From Panaeolus papilionaceus (taxonomy: Eukaryota > Basidiomycota > Agaricomycetes > Agaricales), in contig JADNRZ010000001.1 of the NCBI GenBank assembly GCA_015501605.1, forward strand, positions 1,612,001 through 1,676,000: a stretch of DNA of 64,000 nt, read 5' to 3'. The translations under genes were made by a program, and so were the position numbers. Positions 1-10,160 of the stretch are shown here, one piece after another. How positions within the stretch are numbered: position 1 is the first letter of the stretch; each line of letters starts with the position of its first letter. Under the pieces are notes generated by a model that saw only the letters and a program-made list of their open reading frames with translations, ran no database searches and was not told the DNA's origin.

Positions 1-1626
1 CAGCCCACGTCGAAGGCGGCATCACAAGCCCCCCCCTCAAATCTATTCGGGAAACCTCCTCAACCATCCTCGGATTCATCGGCAACCCCCTCAAAAGGTG
101 GATTCGGCTTTGCCCTCCCTCCTACTGCTACTACAATCACTGGCTCGGCATCCGAGGCACCCAAAACGCCCTTCAGCTTTGCAACTTCTGCTGCGTCGTC
201 GACAGCAGCAGCAGCAACAGCTCCCGAAGCCGCTAAGCCATCCTCTAGCTTTAATTTTGCTCCTGCAACCGCGTTGTCCGCTTCCACAGTGGCCGAGACT
301 ACCAAACCAGCGTTTTCATTCCCCGCACCCGCCGCTCCTGCTACTACAGGGGCCACATCGAAACCATTATTCGCTTTTCCATCAAGTGTTCCTTCTCAAG
401 CAACCAACTCAGCACAGACCAATAAACCAGCTGGCTCCGGAGATTCTCTATTTTCTCGCATCGCCCCGCCGCCTGGTAAGGCAGAAGCCAACTCGACACC
501 TGCGTCAACATCCACCCCGACATCCGTTCCACCCCCGCTGTTTGCGTTTTCAAAGCCCGCCGATAACGCTACAACTGCCATCAACGCCACTTCTGGCACC
601 TCATCTACTGAGACAGGGTCTGCATTGAAGTTTTCCTTTGGCCCTCCGAAGCCCGCAACACCCTCAGGAACACCTGGGACATCGGTGTTTGGCACAACAT
701 CAACCGCGGCCACATCTGCGTTTCCCCCTAGTTCTTCAACCGCAGGTAGATCAGTGACAACCTCATCGAGTGATGATAAGAAAACAACCTTTGGTTTTGG
801 TGCCGGAACGTCAGCTCCAGCGACGACACCCTCTAATCCCTTTGACTCCGCCGCCTCTTCGAACACAACGAACACCCCAGCTGCCCAAAAATTCTCGTTT
901 CCAGGATCGACATTTGGTACCAATCAAACTCCTGCAACTTTCAATGGTGACAATGCTAAATCAGTTTTCGGCAATGGGGCCTCCGCGTCCACTTCTGTAT
1001 TTGGATCAGGAACTGGGGCATTTGGAAGTGGAGGTTCAACGACTACATCTGCCTTTGGTGCACAAACAAATGGCGAAAAAAAGGATGTCCCAAAATCGGC
1101 CTTTGGTACAGCCTTTGGAAACACCCCATCCATTTTCGGTGCATCCAATGGCACCAATGGCAATGCCTTCAGCGGTTCTAACAAGTTGATGGAACCATCA
1201 AAATTCAACACAACATCAGCGTCCCCGTCTTCTCCAAATACTGTTGCATCTGCTTTCGGATCCAACACCAACGTCTTCGGCGCGAAGCCAGTAGCGGCCC
1301 CTACTTCAAGTGATTCAGGCTCATCGAAACCCGCAGATGCACCTAAACCGCTATTCAGTTTCGGCCCTAGCAGTGCAGCTCCTGCAACGAACGGAACATC
1401 CACTCCCGCGTCGAAGCCCTCAACCTTCAGCTTTGGACCCTCGACAACCTCAACAACCCCTGCGGGTGCCCCAGCTGCTGGAGGATTCTCGTTCCAGTTC
1501 GGCCAAACTACAACCACGCCTGCTAGTTCACCTTTTGGTGCGTCATCTACATCTGTCTTCGGACAGCCCGCAGCTGCTGGGAACAGTGCCCCATCATTCA
1601 GTTTTGGTCAACAGAAACAATCATAA
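1..1626 (+). CDS. FG-repeat nucleoporin, C-terminal part (5' end outside window)
   Basis: The frame is open from base 1 to the TAA at 1624-1626, giving 541 residues with no intron. The sequence is low-complexity Ser/Thr/Ala/Pro/Gly spaced by many FG motifs of the FSFG, FGFG, VFG and AFG kinds, and it ends in a FSFG block followed by QQKQS. Such unfolded FG tracts line the nuclear pore channel and bind karyopherins. No folded domain or zinc finger is seen in this part, so the subfamily cannot be fixed; a Nup1/Nup153-like or Nup214-like protein would both fit. A polyalanine stretch encoded by GCA repeats lies near 205-225. Internal ATGs exist, but the open frame reaching the window edge argues that the true start lies upstream. 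Confidence 0.85.
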   Translation, partial: QPTSKAASQAPPSNLFGKPPQPSSDSSATPSKGGFGFALPPTATTITGSASEAPKTPFSFATSAASSTAAAATAPEAAKPSSSFNFAPATALSASTVAETTKPAFSFPAPAAPATTGATSKPLFAFPSSVPSQATNSAQTNKPAGSGDSLFSRIAPPPGKAEANSTPASTSTPTSVPPPLFAFSKPADNATTAINATSGTSSTETGSALKFSFGPPKPATPSGTPGTSVFGTTSTAATSAFPPSSSTAGRSVTTSSSDDKKTTFGFGAGTSAPATTPSNPFDSAASSNTTNTPAAQKFSFPGSTFGTNQTPATFNGDNAKSVFGNGASASTSVFGSGTGAFGSGGSTTTSAFGAQTNGEKKDVPKSAFGTAFGNTPSIFGASNGTNGNAFSGSNKLMEPSKFNTTSASPSSPNTVASAFGSNTNVFGAKPVAAPTSSDSGSSKPADAPKPLFSFGPSSAAPATNGTSTPASKPSTFSFGPSTTSTTPAGAPAAGGFSFQFGQTTTTPASSPFGASSTSVFGQPAAAGNSAPSFSFGQQKQS

Positions 1627-2285
1627 TGGCTTTGTTCTCTCACCCTTGACATAGTCTTGCAATTAGAGTTGCGTTGGCTGTTCTTAGTCTTCGCAGGACT
1701 ATCTACTCTCTTAGCTTTGCCTCCATTTTGGATATGTTTATTTTCACCTTTTTTATTCTAGTTCACCAAGTAAAAGTTATCACATACTTCATCCGAACAC
1801 CATTATCAACACCATCATCATCATTGTCTTATTGTGCCACTTTCATAGCTCGTTGTTTACCCTTTCTCATGTATGTCAAATTTGTTCTCGTCACATCACT
1901 TGCTTTGTGCTGTTTCTGTGTATATTTATGGTTGAGCCTTCATTTCACGCTTCCAACAACATCAGCATTAGTCGATAACTTTGATGGAACATACCATGTG
2001 TTCATGATGCGCCGTAACAGTATTTCATCGTGGTGCCATATGACATTTAATTGTCCTTCGGGGTACGAATCAGGCATGCACCCTATAGGGGAACGAGTGT
2101 GGGCAAGCTCCACAACACCAAACAATCTCCCAACAGTATTAACGGTACGATAAATAGGCGCGCGCTAGGAATTGCTAGTTCCCAGATTTTTGTCCCCATC
2201 ATAAGAGGGTTTGTGTAACTAAACATAATTTTGAAGGGGGTTGGCGACGTATTTAATTTTTGTGCAAACAGCGCACCATACCGGT
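1627..2285. other. intergenic, no gene seen
   Basis: This 659-bp stretch follows the nucleoporin stop. It is T-rich at first, as expected of a 3' untranslated region. Its open frames show no protein-like character or splice-linked partners. I see nothing else in it. Confidence 0.5.
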
Positions 2286-3592
2286 GGAAAGGGTGGAAAT
2301 GGGATGTACCAACTGGGACTCTGCTGACATATATGGCGATAGCGAAGATCTCCTCGGAAAATGGTAAGCAGACTGCTGACCCCAGGTTTTTGCCCAAACA
2401 TGCCCGGCCGGTGGTTCTAAGTTCTAACTATCCTCTGCATAGGTTTAAACGAACGGGCAAGCGGGACAAAATCTTGCTTGCTACAAAGTTCGGTGTTACT
2501 CTCTAAAGACCCAATGGAACGCTGGAATATGTGCGCTCGTGCTGCGAGAAGTGCTTTAAGAGGCTTGGTATCGACACTATCGACCTCTATTATCTTCATG
2601 TGTATGTTTCATTGCAAATCGTTGTTGTGACCCGCTAAAGTATTTAAACCCAGCGCGCCAATCAAACGGTGCTCATCGAGGTAGGGTCATTCTTGTTCCT
2701 TTGGAATTGTTTAGGTTGATTGTGACATTTACTCAGGTAACTGTCTCTGCGATGGCAGAGCTCGTGAAGTAGGCACGTGTACTGCTATGGCTGCCCCAAC
2801 CTATACCCTCCACAGAGAAGGCAATGTTCGGTACATTGGGCTATCTGAAGTCTCCGCGGCAACTCTCCGACGTGCACATGCCATGCACCTTGTCGCGGCG
2901 GTGCAAGTTGAATATTCGCCATTCTTCCTCGAAATCGAAGATAGCAAGATAGGACTGCTTAAGGCTTGTTGGGAGCTCGGTGTCATAGTTGTAGCGTACT
3001 CGCCCCTCGGTCGTGGCATGTTGACAGGAAATTACGTGAGTTTAAGGCTTTGGACTAGTTTCGTTTGTTCTGTGCTAATAAAAACATGGTACTGAAGAAA
3101 TGTAACGAAGACATTCCTGCAGACGACTGGAGAAAAAGAATTCCATGGCAAGTATTCCTACTCGTTTCTATTGCAACAATCGTCATATAAACATGTGCAT
3201 CCTTATAGATTCAACAACGATAACTTCCCACAAATTCTTAGACTCGTTGAAGATTCAGAGTTCCAAGAAATCGGAAAGAAGCATAATGCTACGGCAGGTC
3301 AAAGTAACCCTTGTGTGGCTTTCTACTCAAGGAAACGATGACATGCACATCCCTGGAACAAAGAAAATCAAGGGGACCTATAGTTTCAGGTCATATCAGG
3401 TTACAACTCGATCAAGTGCCTATTTTTCAGTATCTAAAGGAAAACATTGATGCATTAAAGATTCGACTCAGCGAAGATGCGTTGCAGGAGATCTGCGGTT
3501 TTGCAGAAAGAGCTGATAAGAATGTTATTAGTGATCATCTACCTGAATCCTCCATGAGCTTCGTTTTTGCAGACACCCCAGAGCTATATTAA
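2286..3592 (+). pseudogene. aldo-keto reductase pseudogene, 5'-truncated copy of the gene at 11258
   Basis: It is the degraded paralogue of the aldo-keto reductase at 11258-12701 and follows the same exon order. The first exon is missing: similarity starts near 2286, just before [12 protein letters not shown]. An in-frame TAA at 2504-2506 sits where the intact copy has CAA (after LLATKFGV). A one-base insertion near 3297-3305, in the segment matching AGQVALAWL, shifts the frame. The donor of the last intron reads GG (around 3372) where the paralogue has GT. A GC donor (GCAAGT, near 3149) replaces the paralogue's GT. Exons still recognisable include the [16 protein letters not shown] segment, [11 protein letters not shown] and the C-terminal FADTPELY with TAA at 3590-3592. 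The combined lesions make a functional product very unlikely. Confidence 0.85.
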
Positions 3593-3864
3593 ATTCAAGT
3601 TGTATGTGCCGGAGATTGATTACGAACTATACATTGACAGAGGGTTTCAAGAAAAAGGTTGCCAGAATCAATTCCGAGACACAAATTTTGATTCCTGTGA
3701 CCCAGGAATGAAGTCTGAAACTTGTGTATGCTAAGTGCCAAAAATCCAATTAATGATATCTAACCAGAATGACAATCTTTGCTGGGCCTCAGGATGAGGT
3801 GTGGGGTCACACCCGTGTTAGTACTTGCTAGGGGGGTGAGCTATAAGAAGCGGCGTGGGAAAAA

Positions 3865-3990
3865 TCATACCAACACCCCGCCAATGATAATATTGGTGAT
3901 GCCCAATCCCTGTGATGGCCGAGTTCAAGTCCCACGGTGTCACAACTGCCTAGGGGCTTCATATCTTGAATCAGGTGGCTCCTGCTTTAC
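3865..3990 (+). repeat. tRNA-like (SINE-like) repeat, copy 1
   Basis: The segment reads ATTGGTGATGCCC, then TGATGGCCG, then TGTCACAACT, then GAATCAGGT, in the same order as the reverse complement of 4795-4930. It contains AGTTCAAGTCC at about 3922, which fits the RNA polymerase III B-box consensus of tRNA genes. The A-box position is degenerate. No complete tRNA cloverleaf can be drawn, so this is not a tRNA gene. A tRNA-derived SINE remnant is the best guess. Ends are approximate. Confidence 0.45.
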
Positions 3991-4794
3991 ACAACACAAT
4001 TCTGAAACTTTTGTGGGGTGAATTCCCTTCTAATATTCAATATGCACGACTCCATAAGATTTTTTTATTTAAAATGTGCAAGGGAAAAAAGAAAATCACA
4101 GATATATGCAAAATCCCTGCCAAATTTGGCATCAAAACCCACCTCATGAGGAACTTGTCGGAAACACCTTTCTGAGCTTCGTGTTGCAGAGCAAAGTTGT
4201 TTGGATAAGTATTTTGAAGGTCACTATAAGAGCAAAATATTTAAATTTGCTCATATAAGGTTAGATTGCACCCCAAGAAGGGCTGTTTAAGGTACTTCGG
4301 GGGGCATTATAAATATTCTGCTCTTATAGCGTTGTTCAGAATTTTAAAAAACATAGGGCTATGGTATTCATCTGGCAACAGAAGTTGCATCTGTCTCCAT
4401 CCTCTTCTAGTTAACACTGATATGAAGTGCAGTCTGGTCCTTTAAATAATTATATAGAAATATAAAATTTGGCTGTTTGACCGAGGAAATAGCATTTCTA
4501 GAATACATTCTACCTGTCTCAAAACATTTTGTGGCAATATGTTGCGGGACTGTTGAGAATTTCAAGAAACAGTTAGGTGTCTGTGGACAGTTTATGATTG
4601 ATCATAGCATCTGTGGCTGTGCGCACAGCGGATCAGACTCCCAAGATGTGCTGATTTGATGGAGAAAGACAGTGATCAGGGGATTTTAGTGTCACTACAT
4701 TATATTTCCGTTGAAAAAATATGTACGCGAGTGTATTATCCATATGCAAGTGTATTTCACCGAAAATTACAGGGGATTATATATGTTTCGAGGG

Positions 4795-4930
4795 CCCATT
4801 GACCTGATTCGAAAAATGGGTGTAAATGTCACAGCGAGTCACAGAGTTGTGACAGGCCTTGGTCTGCGGCCATCATAGGGGATTGGCCCGCCTGGGCATC
4901 ACCAATGATATACCATTGAACCAATCACCA
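4795..4930 (-). repeat. tRNA-like (SINE-like) repeat, copy 2, inverted
   Basis: Read on the minus strand, this stretch starts with TGGTTCAATGG, a match to the tRNA A-box consensus TRGYNNARYGG. It then follows the order of blocks seen at 3865-3990: ATTGGTGATGCCC, TGATGGCCG, TGTCACAACT, and further on GAATCAGGT. The B-box position is less well kept than in copy 1. The copia element inserted only a few bases away, at 4943. Ends are approximate, and the SINE reading is inferred from the Pol III box matches. Confidence 0.45.
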
Positions 4931-4937
4931 CATGCTT

Positions 4938-4942
4938 CACAC
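4938..4942. repeat. target-site duplication, left (CACAC)
   Basis: The five bases CACAC immediately left of the left LTR are repeated exactly at 10538-10542, right after the right LTR. Five-base duplications are typical of Ty1/copia integrases, so this marks one clean insertion event. Confidence 0.9.
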
Positions 4943-5308
4943 TGTTGAACCTGGTAAATCGTACGCTGTAGATAATAAGACGAGACTCAGTCAAGGTATA
5001 TTCGACTAATTAGTACATGACAATACCTGTAGATAATAAGACGAGACTACAGAGAAATTGTCAGAAAATAGAATAAGAAAATGAAAGGAATAAAGTGGCT
5101 CACCTCAGTCAAGGTATATTCGACTGAGGTGAGTGAGTAAGAATGAGAAGAATATATACTACGCATATGACAAAGGTCGTTTGTAGTCTATGAATGTCCG
5201 TTGATTAAATAAAGAAGAGTAAAAGGATAGTCAAAGATAAGATAGAACCGGATGTTATACAATCCTTGATCCGTCGATCCATGATGTCCGTGACCGTCTG
5301 TCTCAACA
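4943..5308 (-). repeat. 3' LTR of the copia element (left in window)
   Basis: 366 bp with TGTTGA...TCAACA ends, matching 10172-10537. It contains two copies of GTAGATAATAAGACGAGACT and two of CAGTCAAGGTATATTCGACT. The second of the latter forms a hairpin with 12-base arms (5099-5110 and 5122-5133). Confidence 0.95.
5099..5133. repeat. perfect 12-bp inverted repeat inside the LTR
   Basis: CTCACCTCAGTC, then an 11-base spacer AAGGTATATTC, then GACTGAGGTGAG. The arms are exact reverse complements. The same structure lies in the other LTR at 10328-10362. It could be a protein-binding palindrome or an RNA hairpin in the LTR transcript. Confidence 0.85.
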
Positions 5309-5320
5309 CTCCTCCTCAGC
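5309..5320 (-). other. polypurine tract of the copia element
   Basis: On the minus strand the bases directly before the 3' LTR read GCTGAGGAGGAG and then TGTTGAG of the LTR. A purine run abutting the 3' LTR is the usual primer for plus-strand DNA synthesis in LTR elements. Confidence 0.75.
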
Positions 5321-5372
5321 ATGGAACGACGTGATAAATAGGACTCCTCCTTACGATGGTTGGTGAGGAATC

Positions 5373-8300
5373 CTACAGTAGACCAGTGAAGGCTCGAAGG
5401 CGAGTGAACAGTCCCTTGTGTAGAGCCTTGGTGAAAATGTCGGAGATATTTTCCTTCGTATTGATGTAGGTGAGTGTGAGGTCTCCTTCGTTCGCACGCT
5501 CTCGAAGATAGTGATAACGGATGTCCATGTGTTTTACTCGGGAGTGGAGCGCTGGGTCTTCAGACAAAATGATGGCGGCTTGGTTGTCGCAGAAAATGTG
5601 AGGAATTACGTCGGGAGCCATGAATTGAAGTTCTTGGAGGATCTGTTTTAACCACATTGTTTCCTTTGCGGCTTCGAAGGCGGCGACGTATTCAGCTTCG
5701 CACGAGGATGTCGCTACTGATCGTTGCTTCTTCGATGACCAGCTAATCAGACCTCTTCCCAGAGTGAAACCATATCCTGCGACGCTTTGTCGTGTTCCCT
5801 GGCATTGTGCCCAATCGGAATCGGAGTATCCAGCGAGTTCGATTTTGCTGTGTCCACCGAGTGTGAGTTTTAGCGTTCGAGTTCCTTTGAGGTATCGGAC
5901 AACGCGGATGGCTGCGTTCCAGTGGGATTGGTCGTAGCAATCGAGATACTGAGATAGGCATTGGATTGAGAATGATAAGTCTGGTCGTGTTCCGATAGCG
6001 AGGTAGAGTAGGGAGCCGACTAGTGAGCGATACGGGAGTTTAGCTTGTGCAGATGGGTCTCGTTTGTCTTCTGGAGGGCGAACTAATTTCAAGCCAGGGT
6101 CCATCGGTGTTGAAACTGGGTGAGCGTCCGTCTGTCCAAATTGTTTAATGATACGATCGATTAACGCGGTTTGTGATAGCTTGATCGTTCTGGTTGTACG
6201 GTTTCGTTCAACAGCGATGCCGACAATGTGTTTGGGTTCGCCTAGGTCCGTGATTTCCCATCTGTTCTTCATCTCCTCCTTAAACTCACGTAGCGCGCTT
6301 TCGTTCGATGCGATGGTGCCGCTGTCATCGACGTGGACGGCGGTGATAACAATTCCTGATTCCCGCTTCCTCCAGTATACGCAGGGGTCCGATTTAAGAG
6401 GTTGGAATCCCCATTCCTTCATAGCCAGATCGTAAGTCTTATTCCAGATCCTGCCAGCTTGTTTCATCCCATAGAGTCCTCGCTCGATTCTCCAAACATA
6501 GTCTTCCCTGCCTGGATCGATGCATCCCTCCGGAGGTTTCATGTATTGGATTTCATCGTCGGGTAAGACACCGTAAAGGAAGGCGGTTTTGACGTCCATC
6601 TGGTTCATCTCCCAGTCCAGGGAGGCGGCAATGTGGAAGAGGATGCGCCACGATTCCATCCGGGCTGTGGGTGAGGTGGTGCTGTGATAATCTCGGCCGA
6701 AAACTTGTTCGAAACCCTTTACGACGATGCGAACTTTGTGGCGGATCACTTCACCCTTCTCATTTCGTTTGCGCTTGAAAACCCTTTTTGCTCGAAGAAG
6801 CTTGTATCCCAGCGGTATTGTTGATTTGTGGACCCATCGGAACACCCCCATGCTCTGTAGCGAGTTAATCTCCTCCTGGTCACCTTTCATCCATTCTTCT
6901 GCATCTGGTGCGGCTTTAGCTTCGGCCCAAGTTTTTGGATCGTCGTCTTCATCGTCCATAGAAGTGTAGGCCTGCTCTGTATTGTCAATAGAGCTTCGAA
7001 TTTGATCGACGACGGAGTTGCTGAATAAGGTACAGTGGTTGACTTTTAATGAGCAGAGGAGTGTTTCGAGTTCTGACACCAGTGTAGTGTCATCGTCATG
7101 GTTTGGGTAGGGAAGTTCTTCGAACACCTTCTGTGCGTCCCGGGTGGTGCGTTGTTCATCCCTGTGCTGCTTAGCTCGAATGGCGACCTCTCTCGCTTCC
7201 TGGATTGCTCGCTGGAGCCTATCTTCGGCTGTTACGTGACCTCCTCTCTCTCTGGCTTCAGCGATTCTGGATGAGCGCTTTGGCGGAGCGGGAGGCTGAG
7301 GAATGAGAGGTGCGGCTGGTAGTTCACCAGTCAACAGGTTGGGATTCGAGGTTGTAGGTTCTGGCTCATCCTGCGGACCGGGTGGCGTTTCAGGGGTTGT
7401 ATACATGTCGTCCTCGTCATAGTCAAGTGAATCTGGTTCTCCTTGAGCATCGATCATGGGGACCTGTGGTGGGGTTATCGAGACTGGAGTCTCAGGGATG
7501 TGACGCTGTTCATGGCTCTCGATGAAGCTTACATGCGCTGACGTTAGGATCCTCCTAGTTGGTGGGTGGTAACAGCGATATGCTTTAGCGTGAGGTTCGT
7601 ACCCAACCAAGACACATTCGATGGAGCGCTCGAGGATTTTTGGGTTGTGAGTTTGGATGAGGACAAATGCGCGGCAACCGATTTCTCGCATGTATGAGTA
7701 GTTTGGCTTGCGTCCGTGCCATAATTCCCAAGGTGTTTTGCCATCAGCATTTGCACGGGTGACAGTTTTGACGTGAATATGGGAGGCAGTGAGATACATT
7801 TCATCCCATAAGAACTCGGGGAGTTTCGCATCTATGCGCATGGTGCGTCCTTTTGCCATAAGGGTTCGATGCATCCGTTCTACCCTTCCTGCATGTGCTG
7901 ATGTGTGTGGGGCAGTCAGGTCGTGAACAGTTCCTCGGGACTTCAACCACTCCTCCATCTCAGTGCTCTTCAATTCGCCGTTGTCCGTTCGATAGCGGTG
8001 CACAGGATATCCCACTTCAAGTTCTCGCACCTTCTCCCAAGCTTTGAGTTCTGGGAAGGCATCGGACTTCGCTTTCAAGGGGATGGACCACACATATGAA
8101 GAAAAATCATCAACGATGTTCATTATGTAGTACATTCCACTTCTCGACATAACACTCTGGGGTCCCGTAAGGTCAACCCACACCTTCTCTAATCGCTTCG
8201 TTGCCTTATGCCCCTCCCCTTCAGTTCTCTTCTTCGGAATCGAAGCGCGAGTCTGTTTACCGAGAATGCATGAGTCGCATTTCGGAGGGTTTTGGGAGAT

Positions 8301-9989
8301 TTTAGGCATACCTGTAATATGACCTTGCTTGGCCATCTCTTGGATGGCACGAGCGTTTGCATGGCCAAGGCGTTTGTGCCAGGTATTGAAGTCAGCGACG
8401 CTGGTGGCGGTGAGAGCGTGGATCGTTTCGGTGGAGAAGAGATCCACGGAATAGAGGCTTCGAGAGGGAATGACTGATCCTGTTGCGATAACAGCTCCTG
8501 TGAGCTTCTGCATGAGACGGCATTGTTCGTCATCGAACTGAGTGATGATCTGAGAGTCCCTGGCAAGAAGGAAGACCGAAAGGAGTCGAACGGCAGCGGT
8601 TGGGACATAGAGGGCGTTGTGAAGTGTGATGTAAGAACCCCGAGAGACGCGAAGCTTGATATTGCCAATACCGGTGGCTTGAATACAGGAGCCACCAACA
8701 CCCTTGATCGGGCGTGGGGTGATAGCGTTCAGGGTGAGGAAGTCTTCCTTATGGGGGGAGAGATGAATGGACGACCCTGAGTCGATGATGAAAGGTGATG
8801 ATTGTGGGGCAATAGGCGCACGGTAAGGTTGGGGAACCGGGGAGGTGTTTAACGCATCCTTGTTAATGGGAGCAGGTGAGCTGTAGACGTTCCAGTCGAC
8901 ATTTGAGGTGGGTTCATCCAGCGAAAACCAGACCTCGTCGAGATGTGGGTCGAAGGGGGCGTGATGTGGGTTAGCATCAACATTGGTGCTGGGGAGGGGG
9001 TGCGATGCGAAGTTGGCAGCGGCAACGGCTGGTGTAGCAGCGTGCGCCTCGTTCTTCTTACCCTTCGCTTGTTCAGCGGCCTCCCTATCTTTGCGTTTTG
9101 CCTCTTTCGACTGCTCAACGGTGCTTCCGAACATTCCTCCACCCTCATTGATACAATATTTCTTCGTGTGGTGTCTGCCATTGCAGTTCTCGCAAATGAT
9201 GGGAGCTCTGCCGCCCTTCTTTGCTGGTGCGGCAGCGAGTGCTACGTCGGGGTTTTGGCGTTTTTGGGACGTGATTTCGGTCTGGCGTTGGGTTATGAGA
9301 GAGCGAACATCGTCGATGGTGTAGGAGTCCCGATCACCAGTCTTCGCGGCACGGTGGATCTCACTGTGAATCGTGGATTTGATGTGGGAGAGTGATGGGA
9401 TGCGGGAGATCATGCGTGTTAACGCTAGAACCTGAAAGGTGTTCTTGGTGAGCTTACTGCCATAGGCTTGTGAAGCGAGATCGACTGCGGAGTTGAAAGA
9501 TTTGAGTAAGTTCTCCCCATCTTCCAGTTCCGTGTAAAAAACTTGTTCGAGCAACGTGAACTGGCTTACTGCACCAGCGTTCGCGTATTTCCCCTTCAAC
9601 GTTTTCCACAATTCGGTGGCAGGTTGGATATCACGGACGTCGAGGGCGCGAGCCTCGTCACGGTCCATGGCAGAGTCGATGTAAAGTCGAGCAACGCGAT
9701 CATTACTCTTCCAGTTCCTGTAGGCGCGAGGTTCCTTGTCCTTGTTTGGGCATGGGACGTAACCCAGCACGTAATCCCATAGACCTGTAAGACCGAGAGC
9801 CCCTTCTATGTCCCACTTCCAATCGCGCCAATTTCCCTTTGACATAGATAAAATAGTACCAGTGAAGGCCGAGGGGGGCGATAGGAGCGTGATGGATGGC
9901 TTGGTCAGGTCAGTAGGATTGATTTGGATTGGGGTGGTGGTGTTGGGCTTCGCCCCTGGTTTCGTGGATTCCTCGTTATCGCTGGACAT
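5373..9989 (-). CDS. copia Gag-Pol polyprotein (intact)
   Basis: A single 1538-residue frame from ATG at 9987-9989 to the stop at 5373. In order: a Gag UBN2-type region (residues about 45-230); a CX2CX4HX4C zinc knuckle near 266; an aspartic protease with IIDSGSS near 403; the HHCC integrase zinc-binding region near 540-580; the DDE integrase core with VDLTGP, RTDNGE and VERMHRT; the GKTPWELW block; a reverse transcriptase with MDVKTAFLYG and the catalytic VHVDD near 1220; and RNase H with GYSDSDW near 1390 and CEAEYVA, followed by FCDNQAA. It ends in the copia-typical SDIFTKAL. No stop or frameshift interrupts it. The residue before VDD is His rather than the usual Tyr. The protein would copy element RNA into DNA inside virus-like particles and insert it into the host genome. 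Confidence 0.95.
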   Translation of the reverse strand: MSSDNEESTKPGAKPNTTTPIQINPTDLTKPSITLLSPPSAFTGTILSMSKGNWRDWKWDIEGALGLTGLWDYVLGYVPCPNKDKEPRAYRNWKSNDRVARLYIDSAMDRDEARALDVRDIQPATELWKTLKGKYANAGAVSQFTLLEQVFYTELEDGENLLKSFNSAVDLASQAYGSKLTKNTFQVLALTRMISRIPSLSHIKSTIHSEIHRAAKTGDRDSYTIDDVRSLITQRQTEITSQKRQNPDVALAAAPAKKGGRAPIICENCNGRHHTKKYCINEGGGMFGSTVEQSKEAKRKDREAAEQAKGKKNEAHAATPAVAAANFASHPLPSTNVDANPHHAPFDPHLDEVWFSLDEPTSNVDWNVYSSPAPINKDALNTSPVPQPYRAPIAPQSSPFIIDSGSSIHLSPHKEDFLTLNAITPRPIKGVGGSCIQATGIGNIKLRVSRGSYITLHNALYVPTAAVRLLSVFLLARDSQIITQFDDEQCRLMQKLTGAVIATGSVIPSRSLYSVDLFSTETIHALTATSVADFNTWHKRLGHANARAIQEMAKQGHITGMPKISQNPPKCDSCILGKQTRASIPKKRTEGEGHKATKRLEKVWVDLTGPQSVMSRSGMYYIMNIVDDFSSYVWSIPLKAKSDAFPELKAWEKVRELEVGYPVHRYRTDNGELKSTEMEEWLKSRGTVHDLTAPHTSAHAGRVERMHRTLMAKGRTMRIDAKLPEFLWDEMYLTASHIHVKTVTRANADGKTPWELWHGRKPNYSYMREIGCRAFVLIQTHNPKILERSIECVLVGYEPHAKAYRCYHPPTRRILTSAHVSFIESHEQRHIPETPVSITPPQVPMIDAQGEPDSLDYDEDDMYTTPETPPGPQDEPEPTTSNPNLLTGELPAAPLIPQPPAPPKRSSRIAEARERGGHVTAEDRLQRAIQEAREVAIRAKQHRDEQRTTRDAQKVFEELPYPNHDDDTTLVSELETLLCSLKVNHCTLFSNSVVDQIRSSIDNTEQAYTSMDDEDDDPKTWAEAKAAPDAEEWMKGDQEEINSLQSMGVFRWVHKSTIPLGYKLLRAKRVFKRKRNEKGEVIRHKVRIVVKGFEQVFGRDYHSTTSPTARMESWRILFHIAASLDWEMNQMDVKTAFLYGVLPDDEIQYMKPPEGCIDPGREDYVWRIERGLYGMKQAGRIWNKTYDLAMKEWGFQPLKSDPCVYWRKRESGIVITAVHVDDSGTIASNESALREFKEEMKNRWEITDLGEPKHIVGIAVERNRTTRTIKLSQTALIDRIIKQFGQTDAHPVSTPMDPGLKLVRPPEDKRDPSAQAKLPYRSLVGSLLYLAIGTRPDLSFSIQCLSQYLDCYDQSHWNAAIRVVRYLKGTRTLKLTLGGHSKIELAGYSDSDWAQCQGTRQSVAGYGFTLGRGLISWSSKKQRSVATSSCEAEYVAAFEAAKETMWLKQILQELQFMAPDVIPHIFCDNQAAIILSEDPALHSRVKHMDIRYHYLRERANEGDLTLTYINTKENISDIFTKALHKGLFTRLRAFTGLL

Positions 9990-10160
9990 GATGACGGATA
10001 GAGAATGTGAACGTAGTGGTAGAACGACGGGATAGGAGTACAGGTGAAGTGATGAAAGAGATGTAAATGCGTGATGTGATTGGGCGCGTAATTAGCGCGA
10101 TAAGATAAGATAGCGGTGCGATCCAAAGTTCGGTGCCACTCTAATATTAGTGGTGGCAAT

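Larger units (their letters stand above)
3593..4937. other. repeat-containing intergenic region
   Basis: A 1.35-kb AT-rich stretch between the aldo-keto reductase pseudogene and the copia target duplication. The short open frames in it look random. It holds the two tRNA-like repeat copies listed separately, in opposite orientation. I see no gene. Confidence 0.5.

Noticed and set aside
98..628. Gln/Leu/Pro-rich open frame overlapping the nucleoporin
   Set aside because: It is a shifted-frame shadow of the FG-repeat coding sequence, with composition set by that sequence.
3900..3960. Possible tRNA gene
   Set aside because: A B-box-like word is present, but no acceptor stem or anticodon arm can be paired; treated as a SINE-like remnant.
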